From Ceratorhiza oryzae-sativae (Eukaryota; Basidiomycota; Agaricomycetes; Cantharellales; Ceratobasidiaceae): a DNA stretch of 23,970 nucleotides. Where the stretch lies: contig JARWMV010000191.1 of assembly GCA_030998015.1 (NCBI GenBank), positions 1 to 23,970 of the forward strand. The letters run 5' to 3'. Below are positions 8,395 to 16,008 of the stretch, piece by piece; positions within the stretch are counted from its first letter, which is position 1, and each line of letters begins with the position of its first letter. Both the position numbers and the translations under genes were made by a program. The notes beneath the pieces are model-generated. The model saw only the letters and a program-made list of their open reading frames with translations, did not search any database and was not told where the DNA came from.

Positions 8395-8418
8395 GGGTAT
8401 AAATTAAGTTCCGTTTAG

Positions 8419-8988
8419 CTTCAGCCAATTTTGATAAAATATTTCATTATATTTCATTAATTCAGTACTCCTCTGTGTAAAATAACAAACTCCCCTCCTC
8501 AGCGCGGTAGCTAGGGGTCTATTATTTGCGGAACCCGCTACCACGCGGCGGTTGTTCTGTGTCTATGTCATTCTTATTTATAAAGTTAATAATTTCTTGG
8601 TCCTGGATTAATTCTACATTGGAACCAACCGTAGAACCGGGGCATGGCGGCCTACGCCCCGGAATATATATCCACGCAATTCACTAAATGCTGGGACGTA
8701 TCATGATAACTAATAATGTTAATAATTATTTAAAATGTTGTCAAGATGTCATTTGTTTTGATCTTATGACATAACCAATCAGCAGGCTTTATGAAGCCTC
8801 AGAGACTACACGTGAGTCTGTTATTTATAACACTTGCCGGCCTAACAGTATCCACTTGTCTAATTTTATTCAAAGCGGGTACTTAAAAGTTCTAGTTGGT
8901 GTTGTAATTCTTAGCTACGGAAACATTTAACAGAAGATATAGTCCGACCCTGAATGGTAATCTATATTTAAGAATAAGGGTAAATTGG
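8419..8988 (+). ncRNA. Group I intron core after HEG1
   Basis: A possible P strand is at AAATGCTGGGACG (about 8686-8698), Q is AATCAGCAGG (8777-8786), R is CTCAGAGACTACA (8798-8810) and S is GAAGATATAGTCCGACC (8933-8949). P7 can form from R and S. The intron is followed directly by a short coding tail (8989-9024) that resembles a nad4L C-terminus. The simplest reading is that HEG1 and this core make up a group I intron within the 3' end of nad4L. The 5' splice site is not defined. A hairpin with CAGCGCGGTAGC/GCTACCACGC-type arms lies near 8500-8550. Confidence 0.75.
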
Positions 8989-9024
8989 GGTTTTGTAAGA
9001 GGGAATATTTCACTAATGACTTAA
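8989..9024 (+). CDS. nad4L-like C-terminal tail, copy 1
   Basis: Eleven codons read GFVRGNISLMT and end in TAA, which overlaps the ATG of HEG2 (TAATG). The tail follows a group I intron core. A near-identical tail ([11 protein letters not shown]) precedes nad5 at 11648, where it also overlaps the next start. The R-G-x-I-S pattern resembles the usual NAD4L C-terminus. It could be exon 2 of nad4L or a displaced tail. Confidence 0.55.
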   Translation, partial: GFVRGNISLMT

Positions 9025-9031
9025 TGACACG

Positions 9032-9067
9032 CTTGAGGCGGAGCTGCGATCGTAGGCGGGCACGGGT
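9032..9067 (+). repeat. R36 element copy 3
   Basis: Here the 36 bp read in frame from the HEG2 ATG and would add the basic stretch LRRSCDRRRARV. Confidence 0.85.
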
Positions 9068-9133
9068 GAGAAATACTTTAGTTTCACTTAAATCTTGGGG
9101 AACAATTAGTAATGCTGACCGAATTGCTTCATA

Positions 9134-9379
9134 CCCCCGCTTAGGGTCAACCAGCATTGTATTTATATATAAATACATGCTGTTGACCCGTGGGTATGGT
9201 TATCGAGGCCGCGTTCGCGGCGAGGTATTGCGAGGTACCCTGGAACTTTCAGTTCCAGGGTACCTCGGAATCAGACGCCGCGCGCACGCCAGGGCCGCCT
9301 TGGCTTGATTATTGACCTTAAGGTCAATATGAGCCAAGCTTGCTTGGCTTAAGCCAAGGCGTTCGCAGGCGTGCACGGG
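9134..9379 (+). mobile_element. Element M copy 3 (246 bp), inside HEG2
   Basis: Flanked by TCATA on both sides (9129-9133 and 9380-9384). Removing the element and one repeat gives GCTTCATATATCTACCCC, that is A-S-Y-I-Y-P in frame. HEG1 has the matching empty site (N-S-Y-I-H-P, about 7410-7428). It carries the extra TTGACCTTAAGGTCAA hairpin. Confidence 0.93.
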
Positions 9380-10250
9380 TCATATATCTACCCCAAAGAT
9401 GTAACCATTTCCACAGGTTCACGTAATCTTGATTATGTTAAACCTAATCAAACCCCAAATTGGGGGTGTAGATTTGCCTGCGCAAATCACCCCCAATTTA
9501 GGAGTCCTCAGCGCTTAGGCCGCGCCTAAAGGCGCGATCAGAGAGTTGGAATTGTATTTCGTTAATACCATACTCCCTTGGTTTAGGGTCTACAGTAGGA
9601 ATGAGATTACCTACTTCTGTTCTATCTGAAATTAAATTAACGGCTGAAGCAATGTCAATTCTAGCGGGTTCTCTTCTAGGTGATGGGAGTATTAGAAAAC
9701 CTTCAACTAATGGAGCTCCTCAGTGGAGATGCAACGTTGGGTTGCTCCATATAGAATATCTTCTATCACTCGAGAATGCATGTAGATTTGGCGTCCCATC
9801 AATGGGACACCAAATCATGCACTCTCGGCCGCGCCGGCCGCGCTGGGGACGCCCGAAATGCGATTTCCAAAAACACCCCCAAACATCAATCCTTGACATT
9901 TCCTAAGGAATTGTCAAGGAATGGCAGTTTGGGGGGTCAATGGTGAGAAGAAGAGACGGCTCATATTATTGTTATTTAACTACTAGAAGTTTACCTTGTC
10001 TTAACGAACTGTTAAAGGTATTTACAGTTAATGGGAAAAAATATGTTACAATGGCTATAGCGGAATATATCACACCGCAAGCCTTGGCTATTTGTTGGGG
10101 TTGGTTAAAATAAACCTGCCTAGGCAACTGCGCTTTAGCGCACGTCTTGGCAGGGGTAATTAAAAGAAGAGGAAGAAATTCCTTTTTAGCAGCGCAAAAC
10201 ATATCTATTGTAATAGGGTTCTTGGTTCTTAAACTATTTGAAGTTTATTA

Positions 10251-10458
10251 CCCGTGCACGCCTGCGAACGCCTTGGCTTGCCAAGGCGGCCCTGGCGTGC
10301 GCGCGGCTCGCCGCGAACGCGGCCTCGTTAACAATGCCCACGGGTCGTTGACCCTCCGCTTTATTACCCCTGCCAAGACGTGCGCTAAAGCGCAGTTCTC
10401 TAGGCAGGGCGGCTGAAATCTTGGGTTACACCTAAGATTTTAGCCGATAGAGCGGGGG
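10251..10458 (-). mobile_element. Element M-prime copy 2 (208 bp)
   Basis: Reverse orientation, from CCCGTGCACGCC to AGCGGGGG, followed after CCC by L copy 7. Sequence as in copy 1 (4395) and, reversed, copies 3 and 4. Confidence 0.85.
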
Positions 10459-10461
10459 CCC

Positions 10462-10629
10462 GCGCGCGTTAGTTGCTGGTGGGACTTGTCCCACCAACCA
10501 ACGTGAGCAATCGCAACCGTTTGCGATTGCTAGTGCGCGGCATAATATCGATATTTAGCCGCCGGCTGAAAATGACGAACGGTCGTCATTTTCTACGAGG
10601 GAATCTTTAGGATTCCCTCTAACGCCGGC
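10462..10629 (+). mobile_element. Element L copy 7 (168 bp)
   Basis: Flanks GGGCCC and GGAAAATAAAC. Directly follows M-prime copy 2. Confidence 0.9.
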
Positions 10630-10848
10630 GGAAAATAAACAAAAAATGGCCCGTAGGGCGCCCTACGGGCTTGGCCAAAACCACCCCCAAACAATGCAGC
10701 GTAGCTGCACATGTTTGGGGGTGTTTTTGGAAACAAATTATTTTATCTTTAACTACTGATTTATTAAATATATATTCTTATGTAAGTACTGTTGAGTGCT
10801 CATATTTATTGCAATTTTCTGTCATTCCCGTAGACCCCCGACATTGCC

Positions 10849-11016
10849 GCGCGCGTTAGTTGCTGGTGGGACTTGTCCCACCAACCAACGTGAGCAATCG
10901 CAACCGTTTGCGATTGCTAGTGCGCGGCATAATATCGATATTTAGCCGCCGGCTGAAAATGACGAACGGTCGTCATTTTCTACGAGGGAATCTTTAGGAT
11001 TCCCTCTAACGCCGGC
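10849..11016 (+). mobile_element. Element L copy 8 (168 bp)
   Basis: Inserted in a CCCCGACATTGCC / GGGCATTACAATATCGGGG hairpin, so it is nested in another repeat. The same host hairpin, in the other orientation, holds copies 14, 16 and 17. Confidence 0.9.
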
Positions 11017-11082
11017 GGGCATTACAATATCGGGGGGTTGCTGCCCACCAAACAATGCAGCGTAGCTGCACATGTTTGGGGG

Positions 11083-11286
11083 TCAGTAGTAACGTACTCT
11101 AATGCTGATTTATTGAAAGTATCTATTATTAAGGATAATAAAGCAAAAATAGGTGTATACCGATGGACTAATTTATTAAACAATAAAACCTATATCGGAA
11201 GTTCAATGAATTTAGGAAGTAGATTTAGAGACTATTTTAAAGTAAATTATCTTATGAGATATAATAAAAATATGATAAACATTTAG
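11083..11286 (+). pseudogene. GIY-YIG HEG, N-terminal fragment
   Basis: The frame gives VVTYSNADLLKVSIIKDNKA, then KIGVYRWTNLLNNKTYIGSS and MNLGSRFRDYF. This is the N-terminal catalytic part of a GIY-YIG nuclease: GVY and YIG motifs with the following S-S-x-N-L-x-x-R helix (catalytic arginine). It stops after about 67 codons with TAG at 11284-11286, overlapping the resumption of HEG2 (KHLDGYKLYIPAGS). A family S hairpin lies just upstream. Most of the GIY-YIG gene, including the C-terminal DNA-binding modules, is missing, so it is an inactive relic nested in a LAGLIDADG gene. Confidence 0.8.
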
Positions 11287-11363
11287 ATGGGTACAAACTA
11301 TATATTCCTGCGGGTTCTATGGAACTTTTTCGAAGTATTGTAACTCCCTACTTTAGTTCACCC

Positions 11364-11533
11364 GCGCGCGTTAGTTGCTGGTGGGACTTGTCCCACCAAC
11401 CAACGTGAGCAATCGCAACCGTTTGCGATTGCTAGTGCGCGGCATAATATCGATATTTAGCCGCCGGCTGAAAATGACGAACGGTCGTCATTTTCTACGA
11501 GGGAATCTTTAGGATTCCCTCTAACGCCGGCGG
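11364..11533 (+). mobile_element. Element L copy 9 (170 bp), inside HEG2
   Basis: Left flank TTCACCC, right flank GGGTATAAA; removal gives S-P-G-Y-K in frame. It has an extra CT in the CCCTCTCTAACG end, which makes it 170 bp. Confidence 0.92.
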
Positions 11534-11647
11534 GTATAAATTAGCTGCTAAAGTTAAAGGGCAATAATTATATGTTTTAATAATATCCCTAATTAAATCC
11601 CCTTACCCCAATTTCTATTCATTTAAAATTAAGGTGTTACCATTCAT

Positions 11648-11683
11648 GGGTTTGTAAGAGGAACCATTTCACTTAGAACATAA
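11648..11683 (+). CDS. nad4L-like C-terminal tail, copy 2
   Basis: [11 protein letters not shown] followed by TAA, whose last A is the first base of the nad5 ATG. This preserves the TAATG overlap that nad4L and nad5 share in many fungi. I infer that it is the original nad4L tail, left next to nad5 when HEG units were inserted upstream. It has no start of its own and no group I core between it and HEG2. Confidence 0.55.
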   Translation, partial: GFVRGTISLRT

Positions 11684-12006
11684 TGTATCTATCTATCTTA
11701 TTTTTACCATTACTAGGTTCTTTAGTTTCAGGACTATTAGGACGAAAAATTGGTGTGACTGGAAGTCACATCATTACTTGCTCTTCACTAGGTTTGACTA
11801 GTGTTATGGCAGCTATAGCCTTTTACGAAGTAGGTATCTGCGGTTCACCTGTATCTATTTACTTAACAAGTTGGATCGATTCTGAGTTAATGTCTGTTTC
11901 TTGGGGATTCTTATTTGATTCTTTAACTGTTTCAATGTTAATTCCTGTTTTATTCGTTTCAACTTTAGTTCATATCTATTCTATTTCATATATGGGCGAG
12001 GATCCT
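11683..12006 (+). CDS. nad5: NADH dehydrogenase subunit 5, exon 1
   Basis: This encodes the first 108 residues of ND5, from [20 protein letters not shown] to [14 protein letters not shown]. It contains the N-terminal helices of the complex I antiporter-like subunit. The segment [20 protein letters not shown] is strongly conserved. The start overlaps a stop codon upstream (TAATG). After GEDP the translation leaves the family ([10 protein letters not shown]...), marking the 5' splice site of a group I intron close to 12006. The next exon is not found downstream in the window. The only other nad5 exon visible lies upstream, at 1420. Confidence 0.93.
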
Positions 12007-12355
12007 TTAATTGTTTTGGAAAAACATTCAATATTTGGGGATCAAAACTATCAAACTCCGGGAACACCCTAAAGCTTACGGTACCAAGCAATAGTCGAAA
12101 GGCTGTTTGTGGATGAAGTAATTACTCATGTAAGGTAACAAGCCGTAAGATAAACGAAAGTTAAATGGGTTACCGCGGAACTAAATCAGAGTTTAAATCT
12201 CTCGCGAGGGTAAAGGATTTCGAGCTAATCAAAGGAATCAAATCCTTTAATCCATCCGGGATCGGGACCGGAAATTTAAACTTTGTAAAAGCGCAACGAG
12301 TAGACGGTAGTTGGTGAGTAGTTGAATTCAGACTATTCGCTTAAGGTGTACTCTA

Positions 12356-12535
12356 ATGGGTTTCGAAAGAAATTATCAAGTCAAAATCCATTCTAAGCAA
12401 ATAAGTGTTTCCAAATCTTATAACCGCGCCGAAGGCGCCTCTTCAACTGATGTTAATCCTTGGTTCATAAGTGGTCTGATTGACGCAAACCCCTGGTTCA
12501 TAATTGGTTTGATTGATGTTGGAAAAATTAATTGA
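12356..12535 (+). pseudogene. LAGLIDADG HEG relic with duplicated motif
   Basis: A 59-codon ORF from ATG 12356 to TGA 12533-12535. It contains NPWFISGLIDA directly followed by NPWFIIGLIDV. This is the first LAGLIDADG helix of an endonuclease (usual form N-P-W-F-I-x-G-L-x-D-A-E-G) in two diverged tandem copies, neither followed by the expected E-G-C/S-F. Only a few residues follow (GKIN). The rest of the nuclease is missing, so it is a dead remnant in the nad5 intron. Confidence 0.72.
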
Positions 12536-12636
12536 CGCAAAACAACATAAAAGAGGATTCTAGATTACACTTTTTGCCTCTAATCATAGTATGGTCTTCG
12601 ATCTCTCCGCTAGGCGGAGGAAAGGACTATATCATA

Positions 12637-12852
12637 CCCCCGCTTATCGGCTGAAATCTTAGGTGTAACCCAAGATTTCAGCCGATAAGCGGAGGGTCAA
12701 CGACCCGTGGGTATGGTTATCGAGGCCGCGTTCGCGGCGAGGTATTGCGAGGTACCCTGGAACTTTCAGTTCCAGGGTACCTCGGAATCAGACGCCGCGC
12801 GCACGCCAGGGCCGCCTTGGCTTAAGCCAAGGCGTTCGCAGGCGTGCACGGG
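12637..12852 (+). mobile_element. Element M copy 4 (216 bp)
   Basis: Flanked by TCATA (12632-12636 and 12853-12857). The TATATA hairpin of the other copies is replaced by a TCGGCTGAAATC/GATTTCAGCCGA hairpin, so the internal module has been swapped. Confidence 0.9.
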
Positions 12853-13090
12853 TCATACTTGGGGTAAACTGTCCTCTTATTTGGGGCTAGGTGAACCCTA
12901 ACCAAAATGGGAAGGAATAAAGGCAACCAATTTACCTATTCTTTCGCCGGGGGACCACCGGCGGAGTTGTGGTCCTTTAGGGATGACCAATTTTCGAAGT
13001 ATACTCTCACGCCAGTGTACGTTGTAAACGTACATAGGCGAGGGTAATCAACTTTTAATTATGGTCAACTTCTAATCTATGAAGAACTCC

Positions 13091-13306
13091 GCGCGCGTTA
13101 GTTGCTGGTGGGACTTGTCCCACCAACCAACGTGAGCAATCGCAACCGTTTGCGATTGCTAGTGCGCGGCATAATATCGATATTTAGCCGCCGGCTGAAA
13201 ATGACGAACGGTCGTCATTTTCTACGAGGGAATCTTTATGGGAGGTAGCCTGGACCTGAGACTCATGGTCAAGGCTACCTCATTGAGGATTCCCTCTAAC
13301 GCCGGC
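13091..13306 (+). mobile_element. Element L copy 10 (216 bp)
   Basis: Flanks GAACTCC and GGGCTGCC. 218-type with two small deletions inside the nested hairpin. Confidence 0.88.
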
Positions 13307-13951
13307 GGGCTGCCCTAGAGTAGCTTTTTGCGTCTACCCGAAGGATCGTGCTAGCACGATCGTAATCGGCGGATCCGCTTCCATGCAAGATTTATAAAAT
13401 CTTGCTGGACCAGCCCCAGTCCCTCTAGGGCAGCTCCGCTCCCTGGATCTCTAGAGATCCAGGAGGCGGGGTATTGCGAGGTAGCCTGGACCCCCGAGGT
13501 TCCAGGCTACCTCGGAATCAAAGTCCTTACTGCCGCGGGCTGACGACAAGAAGCGATGCAAAACGGCTAATTTCTATTGGCCCCCATAACTAAGCCCGAA
13601 GACCATATCACTCCCAATAAATTTCGGGGATTATTAGGGTGTAGTCGTCGGCTGCCATAATTCCGGATTCTTCGAATCGGAACCGGGCCGGCGGAGGATC
13701 GTGCTTGCACGATCGTATGCCCCTCAAACAATGCAGCGTAGCTGCACATGTTTGGGGGGCAGGAGCCGGCCCTACCGCCGCCTCCTGTCCATACGGCGGC
13801 GGGTCATGGGCCATCGGTCCTCAGACAAAAATGGGTTTATTTACCGTTCGTCTTAAAAGAAGAACATAGCATAAATTAAGGCATCTACCCCGAAGGAGCG
13901 ATGCTGAACCTGTAATTTTCCACGGTAAATTTCCCCACAGAATCGGAGCCC
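13307..13951. other. Hairpin mosaic without recognised gene
   Basis: Includes a CTGCCCTAGAG/CTCTAGGGCAG outer stem enclosing a GATCGTGCTAGCACGATC hairpin and an AGATTTATAAAATCT hairpin (about 13308-13434). Next come a CTGGATCTCTAGAGATCCAG palindrome and a CAGCAGT-side GAGGTAGCC hairpin (about 13468-13548, reverse of the one in HEG-A). Later are a GGATTCTTCGAATC hairpin (also at about 14981) and family S (13720-13759). Stretches at 13555-13650 and 13800-13950 are unassigned. Confidence 0.5.
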
Positions 13952-14119
13952 GCCGGCGTTAGAGGGAATCCTAAAGATTCCCTCGTAGAAAATGACGACC
14001 GTTCGTCATTTTCAGCCGGCGGCTAAATATCGATATTATGCCGCGCACTAGCAATCGCAAACGGTTGTGATTGCTCACGTTGGTTGGTGGGACAAGTCCC
14101 ACCAGCAACTAACGCGCGC
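13952..14119 (-). mobile_element. Element L copy 11 (168 bp)
   Basis: Flanks GGAGCCC and GGGCCTTC. It carries one substitution in a hairpin arm (TTGTGATTGCT for TTGCGATTGCT). Confidence 0.9.
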
Positions 14120-15099
14120 GGGCCTTCGCAAAGCATCGATTCTTGACCCGTCCCCTAGAAGTTGTTGCACGTACGTGCAACAATTTCACGCTTGTAGAGG
14201 AGACGTCTGTGTGCGGCTTAAGCCGTACACAGACGGCTCCGAAGCACTCCGCGCTTAGGCCGCCCTGCGGGCGATCAAAGAGCGCGGAGGGGAAGAGGTT
14301 CCCTAGCAGCGTGTACTTGTACACGCTGACGACAGGGTTAGGGTAGGAGTTCTCTCTCTTCCCTTTCAGCTGCTCCCCAATGATTGCAATGCGCGCCACA
14401 AGACTTGTGGCGCCATTGACCCCCCGCTTAGGCCGCCCTTCGGGCGATCAAAGAGCGCGTTAGAAGTGTTTATTTGGCAAAAATAAATTACTGCAGCTGC
14501 CTCGTAGGATTTTGGACTCTGATTCCGAGGTAGCCTGGAACCTCTGGGGTCCAGGCTACCTCGCAATACCTTGTGCTGGTCTGTCTCCATGCAAGATTTA
14601 TAAAATCTTGCTGGACCTTAGACCAGCATCAGTCCCAATTCACGATAAGTATTCACCCTCAAGCGTGAAGTTGTTGCACGTACGTGCAACAATTTCAGCT
14701 AGGGGACTTATCGTGGTTGGGAGGAGTCCGAAGAGGGCCTACAGGAGTGCTGCCGTACTCCCAACGGCCTCCCAATGCGTTACCAAGCCTGTAAGGCACG
14801 CCCTACGGGCCAGCGTATTGGGAGTGCCATTACCCCCCCAAACAATGCAGCATAGCTGCATCAGTTTGGGGGGTCAACTGTTTATGGGCTTTAAGTCCAT
14901 CTCCCTAAGCAAACCTTCCTTAAAAACTAATTCTGCACGAAGTTAAGAATTAGTATCCCTTCAGGATAGAGGGTTCACTTCCGGATTCTTCGAATCGGAA
15001 CCGGGCCGGCGGAGGATCGTGCTTGCACGATCGTCCGCCGGCCCTTCCGCCGCCTCCTGTCCCTCTGAAATAGTTGCACATCACAATTTCAGCCAGCCC
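14120..15099. other. Hairpin mosaic including a duplicated segment
   Basis: Contains a TTGCACGTACGTGCAA hairpin and a CGTCTGTGTGCGGC hairpin (also at about 4108-4192). A G/TACACGCTG block (14247-14402) is shared with 2752-2912. A roughly 275-bp segment (about 14488-14762) is repeated at about 18630-18905. An AATGCGTTACC composite with family S (about 14763-14878) is shared with 3270-3380. No coding sequence recognised. Confidence 0.55.
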
Positions 15100-15317
15100 G
15101 CGCGCGTTAGTTGCTGGTGGGACTTGTCCCACCAACCAACGTGAGCAATCGCAACCGTTTGCGATTGCTAGTGCGCGGCATAATATCGATATTTAGCCGC
15201 CGGCTGAAAATGACGAACGGTCGTCATTTTCTACGAGGGAATCTTTATGGGAGGTAGCCTGGACCATGAGACTCATGGTCAAGGCTACCTCATCTGAGGA
15301 TTCCCTCTAACGCCGGC
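15100..15317 (+). mobile_element. Element L copy 12 (218-bp form)
   Basis: Flanks CAGCCC and GGGCTGCCC. Nested 50-bp hairpin at about 15247-15296. Confidence 0.9.
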
Positions 15318-15415
15318 GGGCTGCCCTAGAGTCCATACGGCGGCGGGTCATGGGCCTTCGGTCCTTAGACAAAATGGGGTTAGGGCTAAAACATTTGGGG
15401 GTCATTAAAAATTAA

Positions 15416-15498
15416 GGAATAGTTTCCATCGGTAAGGTCAGACGATTGCTAATTGTTCGGGCTAAATACCCTTAGGTGTTCGATTCACCTCGGGCAAG
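15416..15498 (+). pseudogene. Degenerate tRNA-Ser(GCU)-like copy
   Basis: It shares with the intact tRNA-Ser at 15570 the anticodon loop TTGCTAA, the variable arm GGGCTAAATACCC and a good T arm (AGGTG/CACCT around TTCGATT). It also keeps the leading GGAATA. The 3' acceptor strand (CGGGCAA) cannot pair with the 5' GGAATAG, so no acceptor stem forms. It is probably a decayed tandem duplicate, unless the 5' strand is replaced by editing. Confidence 0.6.
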
Positions 15499-15569
15499 GT
15501 CAATCTTTGCTCCTGCTAAGCCCGCTCCCTGGATCTCTAGAGATCCAGGAGGCGGACTTTGGGAAATAA

Positions 15570-15652
15570 GGAATATTCATCATTGGCAAGATAAAGCGAT
15601 TGCTAATCGCTAGGGCTAAATACCCTTAAACGTTCGAATCGTTTATATTCCG
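15570..15652 (+). tRNA. trnS: tRNA-Ser (GCU)
   Basis: A class II tRNA with a long variable arm. Acceptor GGAATAT (15570-15576) pairs perfectly with ATATTCC (15645-15651); the discriminator is G (15652). The D arm is short (ATC/GAT). The anticodon stem AGCGA/TCGCT holds loop TTGCTAA with GCT at 15602-15604, reading AGY serine codons. The variable arm is about 16 nt with a GGG/CCC stem. The T arm is AAACG/CGTTT with loop TTCGAAT. Confidence 0.93.
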
Positions 15653-15840
15653 TACGGGGGTTGGTGCTCACCAGCTCTCTAAAAGATTTTCAGTTTGCGC
15701 CAGATCGCCCGGAGGGCTTCCGGCCCAGTGCAGACGGGCCGGCCATCAGGCAAATCCCGCCTCCTGGATCTCCAGAGATCCAGGGAGCGGTCGATTCACA
15801 ACGGAAATAAAGGATAACATCCTGACTCGAAAGGGTGCCC
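15653..15840. other. Spacer with hairpins
   Basis: Contains a GGCTTCCGGCCC/GGGCCGGCC-type hairpin (about 15715-15745) and a CTGGATCTCCAGAGATCCAG palindrome (about 15764-15783), a variant of the palindrome at 13440 and 15529. Confidence 0.45.
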
Positions 15841-16008
15841 GCCGGCGTTAGAGGGAATCCTAAAGATTCCCTCGTAGAAAATGACGACCGTTCGTCATTT
15901 TCAGCCGGCGGCTAAATATCGATATTATGCCGCGCACTAGCAATCGCAAACGGTTGCGATTGCTCACGTTGGTTGGTGGGACAAGTCCCACCAGCAACTA
16001 ACGCGCGC
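15841..16008 (-). mobile_element. Element L copy 13 (168 bp)
   Basis: Flanks GTGCCC and GGAGATGCC. Simple form. Confidence 0.9.

Larger units (their letters stand above)
7312..8418 (+). pseudogene. LAGLIDADG HEG 1, broken by insertions
   Basis: It begins at the ATG overlapping the nad4L stop. Host pieces: about 7353-7580 (LLKSWGNVSNNDRINSYIHP ... GSTIGMRLSTFALSQFKLTA), 7671-7764 (MRRDGTFYCYLTTRSLPCLN ... FTVD), about 7840-7880 (GKKCVTMSI), about 7972-8133 (YITPQALAIWSQDDGG ... LSKFGLSTNI), 8170-8226 (KHSMDLFRNIVSPYFGSP) and 8395-8418 (GYKLSSV). SQDDGG is the second LAGLIDADG-type motif. The first motif region, present in HEG2, was lost at the 7580-7670 hairpin block. Interruptions are R36 twice, a CCCCCAATGATTGC/S block, an S-type block with a GTTGA target duplication, a CAAATTGGGGG/G block, and L copy 6. 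It is closely related to HEG2 throughout. It is not translatable as it stands. Confidence 0.82.
9024..11569 (+). pseudogene. LAGLIDADG HEG 2, broken by insertions
   Basis: It starts at an ATG overlapping the preceding stop (MTR, then R36 read in frame, then NTLVSLKSWGTISNADRIAS). Host pieces then give IYPKDVTISTGSRNLDYVKP (about 9385-9450), then LGLGSTVGMRLPTSVLSEIK and LTAEAMSILAGSLLGDGSIR (about 9551-9767). ILAGSLLGDGSI is the first LAGLIDADG motif. Next come RRDGSYYCYLTTRSLPCLNE ... AEYITPQALAI (about 9948-10110) and the end MELFRSIVTPYFSSP + GYKLAAKVKGQ (about 11284-11363 and 11534-11569). The second catalytic motif is missing. Interruptions: R36, M copy 3, a CAAATTGGGGG/G block, a CTCGAG composite, a C hairpin, M-prime plus L, S hairpins, a GIY-YIG fragment and L copies 8 and 9. 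It is a paralogue of HEG1. Confidence 0.82.
12007..12900 (+). ncRNA. Group I intron of nad5 (intron 1)
   Basis: Intron-like conserved blocks follow exon 1: AAACTCCGGGAACACCCTAA (about 12053-12072, P region), ATGGGTTACCGCGGAAC (about 12165-12181, Q-like), TTCAGACTATTCGCTT (about 12327-12342, R) and AAGGTGTACTCT (about 12342-12354, S-like). The R/S pairing has one mismatch as written. Many short stems precede it (AATAGTCGAAAGGCTGTT, GTAATTACTCATGTAA). Inside lies a HEG relic (12356-12535) and M copy 4. The 3' splice site could not be placed, as no nad5 exon follows. Confidence 0.65.

Noticed and set aside
13660..13690. GGATTCTTCGAATCGGAACC considered as a tRNA T arm
   Set aside because: It is a repeat hairpin also present near 14981, with no cloverleaf around it.
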